Of a DNA stretch of 64,000 nt, positions 54,738 to 62,864 are shown in pieces. Under the pieces are notes generated by a model. The model was not told where the DNA came from, made no database searches, and saw only the letters and a list, made by a program, of their open reading frames with translations. The position numbers and the translations under genes are program-made. The stretch's first letter is position 1. Each line of letters begins with the position of its first letter. The stretch comes from Crocinitomix sp044361315 (GTDB taxonomy: Bacteria; Bacteroidota; Bacteroidia; Flavobacteriales_D; Crocinitomicaceae). Where the stretch lies: the NCBI GenBank assembly GCA_044361315.1, contig JBIKJA010000001.1:248001-312000 (forward strand), read 5' to 3'.

Positions 54738-56337
54738 CTTCTTTCTTTTCTAGGTACCATTCAACTTCTTTTTCCCATTTCGATTTGACTTCAACGAGTT
54801 CTTTATTATAAATCACTCGTTCCGGTAATCTCTTGTCGGCCAACGAGCCAGGGGTCCACTCTCCGTTTTGATCCTGATCAAAAATAAGCCGAATTTGGTA
54901 TTTCCCTGGAATTAATTCGTTAAAAATCATCTTTTCATTAAATTCAACCTTTCGGACAACTTCGTTTTTATCATCTAAAAGCTCGACCAAGACCGAAGCT
55001 TCCATCACTGAATCCATAGTTAAAATCAAGGTGCCAAAATAATCAGGCGTTAAAAAGGAAATAGGGGATGATTTATCCGTTAAATTAGAATGATAATAGA
55101 TTGAATTTACAGCACCAGAATCAATTACAAGTTCTTCGACAGCGGACGAGATTGGGCCAAATTTTAATGTTCTCAAATTAATTATTGTTGCTGTTGGTTT
55201 AATCTGTTCGCTCGAATCTTTATTCAAAAAATGGAATTTGTTCAGATCAAAAAACTGGATGGGTTCAGAAAAATAGAAAGTTAACGAATCATTCGGTAAT
55301 AATTTTCCATTGGACAAATTGGTAGTGTAAGTCAAATCAACAGGTGCATTCGTCTCAGGCACTTTTTTATAGAGAGGTTTTAGGGTGTCTAATTCGTCAT
55401 TCAAATTGATAAAAAATTGCGTTTTAGCCATTGGACTAGCAGCAAGCCAAAACTCTAGCGAATCAGCTGACTTCGTATCTTCCTCTAAAAGAAGATTTGA
55501 TGAAGTCACTTCAAATTTTTCGGGAGCTGAATTAAACACGAATTTAACTTTTCCAGGGAAGGTAAATTCACTCCGAATCAATTTACAATCAGCAATATTT
55601 TGGGCAAAAGCCATAAGCTCAATTGTAGGATTTGTTTGGGCGACTTCAATGGTTTCTGAAAGGATAAATGCCCTTCGTTCGCTCGGATCAAGTTTGAGGT
55701 TTTTATTTTTATCTTCGATTGCGAAAATGTAATAACTCCCAGATTTGAGATATTCCATTTTAAATTCACCTGCCTTATTGGTTTGGTTAATATAAATTGG
55801 TCGATCCTTGAAAGGAATTGAATCAAAAGCAGTTGATGTTGTTTTATCGTATAATGCCACCACAAAATTTTCCAAAGGAGCATTCGTAAATCCATCTGCG
55901 ACGATTCCAAAAATCGATAAAGAATCAATATAAGCTCCCGTTGAAAAAACAACTTGAAAAATCGAATCATTTTTTTCAGAAAGATCTTTAATTGCATTGT
56001 TAAAACTCAGTGTGTAGGTAGTGTTTTCATCCAAGATCTCATTAAAATGAATCTTTAATTTTTTATTTTTACTCGAAATCGTAGGTTTAACCTTTGGTTG
56101 TGGCGTGATAATAATATTCTCGCTCGGTTTATCTAAGACAATGTATTCGTCAAACTTAATCTCAATGTCTTGTCCTACAAAATTCAATTGCCCATTAAAC
56201 GGAAACGTATTTGCCGAATCAATTTTTGGCGCATAGAGATCTTTTTCACCGCCAGTAAGGGGATTAATTTGAGCGCAACCTCCAAATAAAATCAAACCAA
56301 CTAAGGCAACTAAGTATGGAAAAATCTGTTTATACAT
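54724..56337 (-). CDS. Ig-like (SbsA-type) domain lipoprotein
   Basis: The 537-residue protein starts with a lipoprotein signal (LVALVGLILFGGCAQI), so it is anchored in the envelope. The next region, NPLTGGEKDLYAPKIDSANT then IEIKFDEYIVLD and LDENTTYTLSFNNAIKDL, is a bacterial Ig-like/SbsA domain of a type very common in Bacteroidota. A carboxypeptidase-regulatory-like domain (about residues 135-215, IFGIVADGFTNAPLENFVVAL) follows. The rest is beta-rich. It overlaps fRMsr by eight bases and the methyltransferase-like gene by 14, so the three are one unit. Function unknown. Confidence 0.85.
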   Translation of the reverse strand: MYKQIFPYLVALVGLILFGGCAQINPLTGGEKDLYAPKIDSANTFPFNGQLNFVGQDIEIKFDEYIVLDKPSENIIITPQPKVKPTISSKNKKLKIHFNEILDENTTYTLSFNNAIKDLSEKNDSIFQVVFSTGAYIDSLSIFGIVADGFTNAPLENFVVALYDKTTSTAFDSIPFKDRPIYINQTNKAGEFKMEYLKSGSYYIFAIEDKNKNLKLDPSERRAFILSETIEVAQTNPTIELMAFAQNIADCKLIRSEFTFPGKVKFVFNSAPEKFEVTSSNLLLEEDTKSADSLEFWLAASPMAKTQFFINLNDELDTLKPLYKKVPETNAPVDLTYTTNLSNGKLLPNDSLTFYFSEPIQFFDLNKFHFLNKDSSEQIKPTATIINLRTLKFGPISSAVEELVIDSGAVNSIYYHSNLTDKSSPISFLTPDYFGTLILTMDSVMEASVLVELLDDKNEVVRKVEFNEKMIFNELIPGKYQIRLIFDQDQNGEWTPGSLADKRLPERVIYNKELVEVKSKWEKEVEWYLEKKEDGNN

Positions 56338-56824
56338 TTGAAAAAAGATAGGCGAGATCTTTTGCTATTTCCTCTAAATATTGTTTGTCGATTTTCGAAA
56401 AATCATTCAATTGATCACTGTCAATGTCTAATACTGAACGCACAATTCCATCAAAAATTATTGGAACAACAATTTCTGATTTTGAAGCACTGCTGCATGC
56501 AATATGCCCTTCAAATTGTTCAACATCTGGAACCAGAATAGTTTCTGCCCTTTGCCAAGCTGCACCACAAACACCTTTTCCAAATCCAATGCGTGTACAT
56601 GCAATATCTCCCTGAAAAGGCCCGAGCACCAAGCAATTATCTTTGTCATTGACAAAATAAAAGCCAATCCAGAAAAACCCAAATGTTTGGCGTAAGGCAG
56701 CGGTGATGTTGGCACAATTTGCAACTAAATCAGCTTCGTCGGCAATCAAAGCACGCAATTGAGGAACGAGCGTTTTGTACTTCTCCTTTCTTGAACCTTG
56801 AATTAAATGCAACGTTTCCGCCAT
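56330..56824 (-). CDS. Free methionine-(R)-sulfoxide reductase (GAF domain)
   Basis: The 164-residue protein is a GAF-domain free methionine-(R)-sulfoxide reductase that repairs oxidised free methionine with the thioredoxin system. The three cysteines of the family lie in LGPFQGDIACTRI, GKGVCGAAWQ and GHIACSSASKSEIVVPI, and IRSVLDIDSDQ (here VRSVLDIDSDQ) closes the site. It is the first gene of the unit with the Ig-like lipoprotein and the FkbM-like protein. A -7 box TACTTTTG lies upstream. Confidence 0.93.
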   Translation of the reverse strand: MAETLHLIQGSRKEKYKTLVPQLRALIADEADLVANCANITAALRQTFGFFWIGFYFVNDKDNCLVLGPFQGDIACTRIGFGKGVCGAAWQRAETILVPDVEQFEGHIACSSASKSEIVVPIIFDGIVRSVLDIDSDQLNDFSKIDKQYLEEIAKDLAYLFSNV

Positions 56825-56838
56825 AATGCAATTTTAAG

Positions 56839-56846
56839 CAAAAGTA
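56839..56846 (-). promoter_or_regulatory. -7 box of the fRMsr operon
   Basis: TACTTTTG on the minus strand matches TAnnTTTG, 14 bases upstream of the fRMsr ATG. TTTG at 56870-56873 is 23 bases further up. Confidence 0.5.
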
Positions 56847-56879
56847 GTTTTTTTAGTGCAAATTACGTTCAAATCGGGA

Positions 56880-58001
56880 TTAAGAAAATAAATCAGAAGC
56901 AATCCCATCGGCAATAAATTTACCTGAAGTGGTCAACGTAAAGGTGTTTTTTTTTCTTTGGACATGGTTTAAATCGAGGTAGGATTGGATTTTTTTTTCG
57001 AATTGACAGGCTTCATCTTGAGAAATCAGTGCTAAATCATCCAAATTAACGCCCCATTTGGTCCGAAATCGGGTGAGTATATATTCGTTAAAATGATCAT
57101 TCACTTGCAAAATTTCCGATTCTGAATAAGATTCGTTTTTAGAAATTAGTTGAATATATTTTGTGTTATTGGAGATATTCCAACTGCGTTCCACCCCATT
57201 ATATGAATGGGCAGATGGACCAATGCCAAGGTATTTTTTACCCAACCAATATGCCGAATTATGGCGCGAGATAAGCCCTTCTTTTGCAAAATTGGAAATT
57301 TCGTATTGTTCAAAACCTTTGTCTGCACAAAAATCCATCAGAAATTGAAATTGCGCAATGCTTTCTTGATCTTCAGTTGGAGTGAGTTTTCCTGTTTTAC
57401 TCCATTTGCCAAAAACTGTTTTTGGTTCGATGGTTAAACAATAGGCCGATAAATGTTGCGGATTAAGTGAATCCATCAACAATAATTCATTTCCCCAAGA
57501 AGATAAAGTAGACCCAGGCACCCCATAAATTAAATCTAAGGTTAAGTTTTCAAAGCCGAAATTTTGAGCGTTGATCACCGCATTTTTTGCTTCCTCTGCC
57601 GAATGAGCCCTGTTCATAAAACGCAACACCTTGTCATCGAAAGACTGAATACCAATACTTAAACGATTTATCCCGAACGATTTAAAATCCATTAATTTAT
57701 CCTTTGTGATATCGTCAGGATTACATTCAAATGTGATTTCTGGAAATTCAGAAAGCTTATAATTTTGATGAATTGTCGACATGATTTGATCGATCATTTG
57801 ACTGTCCAATACACTTGGTGTTCCGCCGCCAAAATAAATCGTTTCGATGATTTCAGACGCCAAGTAATCTTTTCGTTCTTTAATTTCTTGACAAAGGGCA
57901 TCTACAAGCTGTTGTCTATTTTTAAGCTGAATAGAGAAATGAAAGTCACAATAATGGCATTTTACCTTACAAAAAGGCACATGTACGTATATTCCTGCCA
58001 T
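56880..58001 (-). CDS. hemW: Radical SAM heme chaperone HemW-like protein
   Basis: The 373-residue radical SAM protein begins AGIYVHVPFCKVKCHYCDFHF, with the cluster cysteines C-x3-C-x2-C at about residues 11-18. IYFGGGTPSVLD and GVNRLSIGIQSFDDK-like segments (here FGINRLSIGIQSFDDKVL) follow. LIYGVPG and the HemW tail (EISNFAKEGLISRHNSAYW) mark HemW rather than the true coproporphyrinogen dehydrogenase HemN. HemW is thought to deliver heme to membrane respiratory proteins, which fits the respiratory content of this genome region only loosely. It is the downstream neighbour of the second peptide-binding gene. Confidence 0.93.
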   Translation of the reverse strand: MAGIYVHVPFCKVKCHYCDFHFSIQLKNRQQLVDALCQEIKERKDYLASEIIETIYFGGGTPSVLDSQMIDQIMSTIHQNYKLSEFPEITFECNPDDITKDKLMDFKSFGINRLSIGIQSFDDKVLRFMNRAHSAEEAKNAVINAQNFGFENLTLDLIYGVPGSTLSSWGNELLLMDSLNPQHLSAYCLTIEPKTVFGKWSKTGKLTPTEDQESIAQFQFLMDFCADKGFEQYEISNFAKEGLISRHNSAYWLGKKYLGIGPSAHSYNGVERSWNISNNTKYIQLISKNESYSESEILQVNDHFNEYILTRFRTKWGVNLDDLALISQDEACQFEKKIQSYLDLNHVQRKKNTFTLTTSGKFIADGIASDLFS

Positions 58002-58009
58002 TAAAAAAA

Positions 58010-59746
58010 TTATTTATTCGCGTATTCCTCAGCGGTTGGTGTTCTGAAAAACACTTTTTTTAAGTCGATATACCCAATACTGTTGGTTCCGAAATCTCTC
58101 AATGCTGCTTGTTTTAGTGCCAAATCTTCGTTATACCATAAGATAATAAAAGCAGCGTCTTGCATTAATAATTTTTCTGCATCACTAAAATATTTATTTG
58201 CCAATTTAGGGTCTAATTCATTTGCTCCGAGCTCAAACAATTTATCGAACTCACTATTTTGATACCTTGAACTATTGATATAGGAAGGTTCTTTTTTAGA
58301 TTTTGGAACAAATTTACCATAGGCGTTCGCTAGAAAAGCTTCGGCACTGGTATAATCACCCACCCAATTCGTTCTAAAAATATCTGCGTCACCCATGGCT
58401 TTGTTCTCGAGCAAATCGTTAAATTCGATCGCTTCGATATCAATATTTATGTTAAGTACACTCCGCAGTTGCTCTTGAATTTCAGATGCAATCAAATAAT
58501 CTGTACTTCCAGCTTTAAATTGCATTTCAAGTGAAGGAAAGTTTTTCCCATCTGGATAACCTGCTGCAGCCAATAATTCTTTTGCCCGAACAGAATTAAA
58601 AGTGTAAGAAACATCTTCGACCCCTTCAAAATCATACGTTTCAAAGATCTTCGGAAGAGGAGGGACTAACCCAAATTTACCGATTTCATATGCTTGATTT
58701 TTAAGGATTTTGCTGACGAGTTTTTCACGATCAATAGCCAAATTCAGTGCTTGTCTGACCTTTAAATTTTTCAAAACTTGCGTTTGCATGTTCAACTCTA
58801 GGTAAGTTGTTGTCAGTTCTGGTTCACTGATTAAGATGTGTTTTGGTGGTTTGCTTTCAAAATCGTTTATTTTTTCTTCCAAAACTTCTGAAATCTTAGT
58901 AATTGGTACTTTACTCACATAGCTGAGGCTTCCATCCCAAAAAAGTTCGATTTGATCGTTTGAATTCTCAAAATAAACAAATACCGTACTATCTAAATAA
59001 GGTAAATTATTTCCGTCTTTATCTTTCCCATAATAATTTTTATTATTTGCCAAACGAATTTTACTTGAGGATGAATTTAAGTTGTCATAGACAAACGGTC
59101 CTGTGCCAACCGGAACAAAATCTTGCGCTTCTGTTCCTTCCTTTGAGATGATTGAACCAAATACACTTGCTAATTTTTGGATAAAAACTAAACTTGGTTT
59201 TTCCAGTTCAATGGTGATTTCATTTCCATTAATTTTTATGCCTTCAATTTCCTGTGCCTCTCCATCGTGAAATTGATTTCCACCTTTAATGGTGTTTTTA
59301 AACATTGAATACCCTGCATTGTTTGGTTTCGGATCATATATTTGTTTGAACGAATACAAAACATCCTCGGATGTCACCAAACGACCTTTCCCATCTTTAA
59401 AGCAATGGTTATCATGAAAAAAAACGCTATCTCTAAGAATGAATGAATAAATCAATCCATCGGGAGAAATTTCCCAACTTTTTGCTAATGAGGGTTCTAT
59501 TTTTAAAGTCTCCGAATTGTACTTCACTAAGCCTTCAAAAATTTGCCAATATACCTGTGATTCTTCGTGTTTTTGTACCTCATTTACTTGGACACATTTG
59601 AAAAAGCTGCCAATACTCATTCGAAAAACACCTCCTTTTTTAGAAGGAATTACAGCCTCTTCGGTAGTCTCAGTATCAACCGAATCTAACCCGCAACCAA
59701 CCAATAAAAAAACAAAAGGAATAAATAATTTGTAAGGTATCTTCAT
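58010..59746 (-). CDS. Family 5 solute-binding lipoprotein, orphan copy 2
   Basis: The 578-residue product is a paralog of the protein at 31190-32968. The signal ends FVFLLVGCGLD, a lipobox. The body shows KKGGVFRMSIGSFFKC, SFILRDSVFFHDNH, GTGPFVYDNL and RQALNLAIDREKLVSK at the positions expected for family 5. As in the first copy, the segment FF-x(3-5)-C-F-x-DG is followed by GRLVT, a feature of the Bacteroidota subgroup. No transporter genes adjoin. I chose the start at 59746 because the longer frame to 59827 overlaps the -7 box and has no signal. Confidence 0.9.
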   Translation of the reverse strand: MKIPYKLFIPFVFLLVGCGLDSVDTETTEEAVIPSKKGGVFRMSIGSFFKCVQVNEVQKHEESQVYWQIFEGLVKYNSETLKIEPSLAKSWEISPDGLIYSFILRDSVFFHDNHCFKDGKGRLVTSEDVLYSFKQIYDPKPNNAGYSMFKNTIKGGNQFHDGEAQEIEGIKINGNEITIELEKPSLVFIQKLASVFGSIISKEGTEAQDFVPVGTGPFVYDNLNSSSSKIRLANNKNYYGKDKDGNNLPYLDSTVFVYFENSNDQIELFWDGSLSYVSKVPITKISEVLEEKINDFESKPPKHILISEPELTTTYLELNMQTQVLKNLKVRQALNLAIDREKLVSKILKNQAYEIGKFGLVPPLPKIFETYDFEGVEDVSYTFNSVRAKELLAAAGYPDGKNFPSLEMQFKAGSTDYLIASEIQEQLRSVLNINIDIEAIEFNDLLENKAMGDADIFRTNWVGDYTSAEAFLANAYGKFVPKSKKEPSYINSSRYQNSEFDKLFELGANELDPKLANKYFSDAEKLLMQDAAFIILWYNEDLALKQAALRDFGTNSIGYIDLKKVFFRTPTAEEYANK

Positions 59747-59785
59747 AGCAATTAAAAACTTAAATTTATTTCTTGAACCCACGTT

Positions 59786-59793
59786 CAAATATA
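59786..59793 (-). promoter_or_regulatory. -7 box of the second peptide-binding gene, with overlapping palindrome
   Basis: TATATTTG on the minus strand matches TAnnTTTG. TTGAAC (59773-59778) and GTTCAA (59783-59788) form an inverted repeat whose outer end overlaps the box, so a repressor site is possible. Confidence 0.5.
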
Positions 59794-59939
59794 GCCGATT
59801 TTTTATATTCTGCCGATGATTCACCAAAATAATATTAAAATCATGTTAATTAAAGAAAAAAACATTGGATAACTTGTTTATTACTCAAGTAACCATTATA
59901 ATTGCAATGAATTATGGAATTTAAATGCATAATTACAAA

Positions 59940-60749
59940 ATGTACTTGAAAAATACTATACTACTTCTCCTCGTATTCCTTGGTGGATCGTTCGTTTCTC
60001 GAGCTGACTTATCATTGGAAGGGCATTATCAAGGCAAGAATGTTTATATTCAAAATCCAGAAGATGAAGACGGATTTGGTTTTTGTGTAACAAAAGCTAC
60101 CGTTAATGGAGATCCGATTATGGATGGACTTCAATCCAGTGCTTTCGAAATCGATTTTTCTTCGTTTGGCCTAAAAATTGGCGATCCTGTTTTTATTGTA
60201 TTAGAGCATGGATTAAATTGCAAACCTAAAATCTTAAATCCAGAGGTTTTATTGCCAAAAAGCACCTTCGAAATTCAGAGCATTAAATGTACTCCTGAGG
60301 GTAAATTAATTTGGACTACTACTGGAGAATCTGGAAAATTACCTTTTGTTGTTGAACAATTTAGATGGAATAAATGGGTGGTGATTGGTGAAGTAGATGG
60401 ACTTGGAAATCCTTCATTAAATGATTACTCCTTTAATGTTTCCCCTCATTCAGGTGAAAACAAAGTGCGTGTTGTTCAAACCGACCACACTGGTAAAAAA
60501 CGTCCATCTGAAACTATTACTTTTGTTAACTCCGCTATTGTTGAACCAATTTTATCTCCTGTAAAAGTAAAAAATTCAATCACGTTTACGTCCAACGGAA
60601 AACCGATTGAGACGAAGTATGAAATTTACGATGCTTATGGTAATATCGTAAAAAAGGGAGTTGGAACCGAAGTAGATTGTACCAACTTGAAAAAAGGTTC
60701 GTACTACATCAATTACGACAATAAAACAGATAAATTCATTAAAATTTAA
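59940..60749 (+). CDS. Secreted protein with probable type IX C-terminal sorting region
   Basis: The roughly 269-residue protein has a signal peptide (LKNTILLLLVFLGGSFVSRAD) and is otherwise soluble. The last 60 residues, with KYEIYDAYGNIVKKGVGTEV and then LKKGSYYINYDNKTDKFIKI, fit a type A type IX secretion C-terminal domain. The preceding region resembles a beta-sandwich. The ATG at 59940 starts directly at the signal. The ATG at 59925 adds five residues and cannot be excluded. It is followed by a strong terminator before mce. No function can be assigned. Confidence 0.78.
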   Translation: MYLKNTILLLLVFLGGSFVSRADLSLEGHYQGKNVYIQNPEDEDGFGFCVTKATVNGDPIMDGLQSSAFEIDFSSFGLKIGDPVFIVLEHGLNCKPKILNPEVLLPKSTFEIQSIKCTPEGKLIWTTTGESGKLPFVVEQFRWNKWVVIGEVDGLGNPSLNDYSFNVSPHSGENKVRVVQTDHTGKKRPSETITFVNSAIVEPILSPVKVKNSITFTSNGKPIETKYEIYDAYGNIVKKGVGTEVDCTNLKKGSYYINYDNKTDKFIKI

Positions 60750-60773
60750 TTTTTACCGATCCTTAAAATACCT

Positions 60774-60802
60774 AAATCCGCTTCGTAACGAGCGGATTTT
60801 TT
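60774..60802 (+). terminator. Terminator after the secreted protein
   Basis: AAATCCGCTT (60774-60783) pairs with GAGCGGATTT (60790-60799), one G-U pair and a 6-base loop, followed by T from 60797 to 60802. It lies 22 bases before the mce ATG. Confidence 0.85.
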
Positions 60803-60824
60803 GTTTAATAAACAAGATGAAGTT

Positions 60825-61223
60825 ATGAAATTAGAACATATTGGCATTGCAGTGAAAGACTTGGCCTCGTCAAATGAATTGTTTGCGGCACTTTTTGATA
60901 GTCCACATTATAAAATTGAAGGGGTGGAAAGTGAAGGGGTGATGACCTCTTTTTTTCAAGCAGGCTCTGCCAAAATCGAACTACTAGAAGGCACGAATGA
61001 TGAGAGCCCAATATCAAAGTTCATCGAGAAAAAAGGTGAAGGCATTCATCACCTTGCTTTTGAAGTGGTGGATTTAGATTTTGAGATTAAACGATTAACG
61101 GGTTTAGGATTCACTTTAATCAATCAAACACCAAAATTTGGTGCAGACAATAAAATTATTGCATTCTTACACCCGAAATCAACCAATAGTGTTTTAATCG
61201 AATTGTGTCAAGACCGAGGTTAA
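60825..61223 (+). CDS. mce: Methylmalonyl-CoA epimerase
   Basis: The 132-residue enzyme of the vicinal oxygen chelate fold interconverts the two methylmalonyl-CoA stereoisomers in propionate metabolism. The start LEHIGIAVKDLASSNELFAAL gives the first metal His, GEGIHHLAFEVVDLD near residue 75 the second region, and the final VLIELCQ the metal Glu. I use the ATG at 60825. A frame extension to 60801 overlaps the terminator T run and is rejected. The 3' end overlaps the convergent kinase stop by four bases. Confidence 0.93.
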   Translation: MKLEHIGIAVKDLASSNELFAALFDSPHYKIEGVESEGVMTSFFQAGSAKIELLEGTNDESPISKFIEKKGEGIHHLAFEVVDLDFEIKRLTGLGFTLINQTPKFGADNKIIAFLHPKSTNSVLIELCQDRG

Positions 61224-62815
61224 ACTTTTAGCGTAATTCTGAAAGTAGTGCCAACGCCAAGCTCTGAATGTGCCACAATCACTTTCCCTTTGTGGAAATC
61301 TTCTACAATTCGTTTGACGAGTGAAAGTCCCAAGCCCCAACCTCTTTTTTTGGTAGTATAACCAGGTTGGAACACCGTTTTAAGTTTATTGGCAGGAATT
61401 CCTTTGCCTGTGTCCTTAATTTCAATTTGAATCGAATCTTCAATTTGTTGAATCGTAAATATAATTTGGCCATTGCTATCCATCGAATCAACCGCATTTT
61501 TAACAATGTTTTCAAAAACCCAGTCAATTAATGAACGATTCACCATGGCAACAATCACATCTTGCTTGGGTTCAAAGGACAAAACAATCTTTTTCGAAAT
61601 TCGTTTTCTCAAATAGTCTATGACTTGGTTTAAAATTTCAACCATGTTCTCTTCGGTTAACATTGCTTCTGAACCAATTTTAGAAAAACGATTGGTGACC
61701 GTTGAAAGTCGTTCAATATCTTTATCAATTTCCGAAATAATTTCTTTGTCCACCCCTTGGGTTTCCAACAACTGGCTCCATGCCATTAAAGAGGAAATTG
61801 GCGTTCCCAATTGATGAGCTGTTTCTTTTGCCATCCCAACCCAAACCTGATCTTGTTCTGCTCGTCTAAACGTGCTAAATACCAGGTAAGCAATCAATAC
61901 AAATAAACCAATTATAAAAAACTGAATAAATGGGAAATACTTCATTTGGGTAATTTCTGGTGAATACTCAAAATAAATAACGCCTTCGCGTTCATTTCCT
62001 AAATCAATTGATATTGAATCATTTTTAGCCGCCAAGTCAAGGATAATTTCAGCAGAATTTGTCGAATCATATACACTAATATTAGTTGCAATTACCTCTC
62101 GTGTGATTTTATCAATAAACATCACAGGTACCAAATTGTCGTTTTCAACCAATTCTTCGGTAAACGAGCTACTCAATGAATCGCGATTTCGTTGAAGCTC
62201 TTCTAATTTTAACGTCCGGTAATAAATCGAATCAAAATAGAAGATTTTTTGTTTTTCTCCTTCGTATAAATCAATCTCAATCGGTTCGCGATTTGTCCTC
62301 CAGAAGGTGATGAATGAATTTAATGAATCCTCTTTGGCACTTTGAAATACTGAATCTTTACACTCCGGACTTTGAGACGGATTGTTCTGCTCGATTTTTC
62401 GTTGAATTCGTTCATCTAAATCTCCCAAATTATGACTTGAAACAATTTGTTCCGCCATATCGGTAATAATCATTGGGATTCCATTGTTTTCTTGCACAAT
62501 CCGCAACACAAAAGAATAATCATCCAAAGGTTTATTAATTTCTTCAGTAGCGAGTGACCAAATTTTAACTTTTTGGCGATCGCGTTCTTTCAATTCTTGA
62601 ATGGAAATGGCTAATTCTTTGAATGCTGTGTTGGTAAGGTTAATCAATTCGGATTTCCGTTTAACAGCATCCGCCCACTGTTGCACCCTGTCCAATTCCT
62701 TCTCCTGCGCTTTTTTAACAATTTGAAATGAAAACCATAACGATGCTGCGACCATTAAAATCGCCGCACCGATTAGTACAATTTTCCAACGTTGTTTTTT
62801 ATGGTATAAATTCAT
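61220..62815 (-). CDS. Orphan sensor histidine kinase
   Basis: The 531-residue kinase has two membrane helices (about 13-33 and 293-313) around an extracytoplasmic sensor region of about 255 residues with no domain I can name. The cytoplasmic part has the H-box AHQLGTPISSLMAWSQLL with the phosphate-accepting His near residue 336, the N-box FENIVKNAVDSM, and the G boxes DTGKGIPANKLKTVFQPGY and GWGLGLSLVKRIVEDFH. No response regulator lies next to it. It follows a partial AsmA-like gene upstream. The signal sensed is unknown. Confidence 0.9.
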   Translation of the reverse strand: MNLYHKKQRWKIVLIGAAILMVAASLWFSFQIVKKAQEKELDRVQQWADAVKRKSELINLTNTAFKELAISIQELKERDRQKVKIWSLATEEINKPLDDYSFVLRIVQENNGIPMIITDMAEQIVSSHNLGDLDERIQRKIEQNNPSQSPECKDSVFQSAKEDSLNSFITFWRTNREPIEIDLYEGEKQKIFYFDSIYYRTLKLEELQRNRDSLSSSFTEELVENDNLVPVMFIDKITREVIATNISVYDSTNSAEIILDLAAKNDSISIDLGNEREGVIYFEYSPEITQMKYFPFIQFFIIGLFVLIAYLVFSTFRRAEQDQVWVGMAKETAHQLGTPISSLMAWSQLLETQGVDKEIISEIDKDIERLSTVTNRFSKIGSEAMLTEENMVEILNQVIDYLRKRISKKIVLSFEPKQDVIVAMVNRSLIDWVFENIVKNAVDSMDSNGQIIFTIQQIEDSIQIEIKDTGKGIPANKLKTVFQPGYTTKKRGWGLGLSLVKRIVEDFHKGKVIVAHSELGVGTTFRITLKV

Positions 62816-62864
62816 CTTGTTAAATGCCTTCTTAAACGAAGAAAGTTAAAAATTATTCTTGAAC

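Noticed and set aside
60801..60824. Longer N-terminus for the methylmalonyl-CoA epimerase
   Set aside because: It begins at the T run of the terminator. The ATG at 60825 matches the family start.
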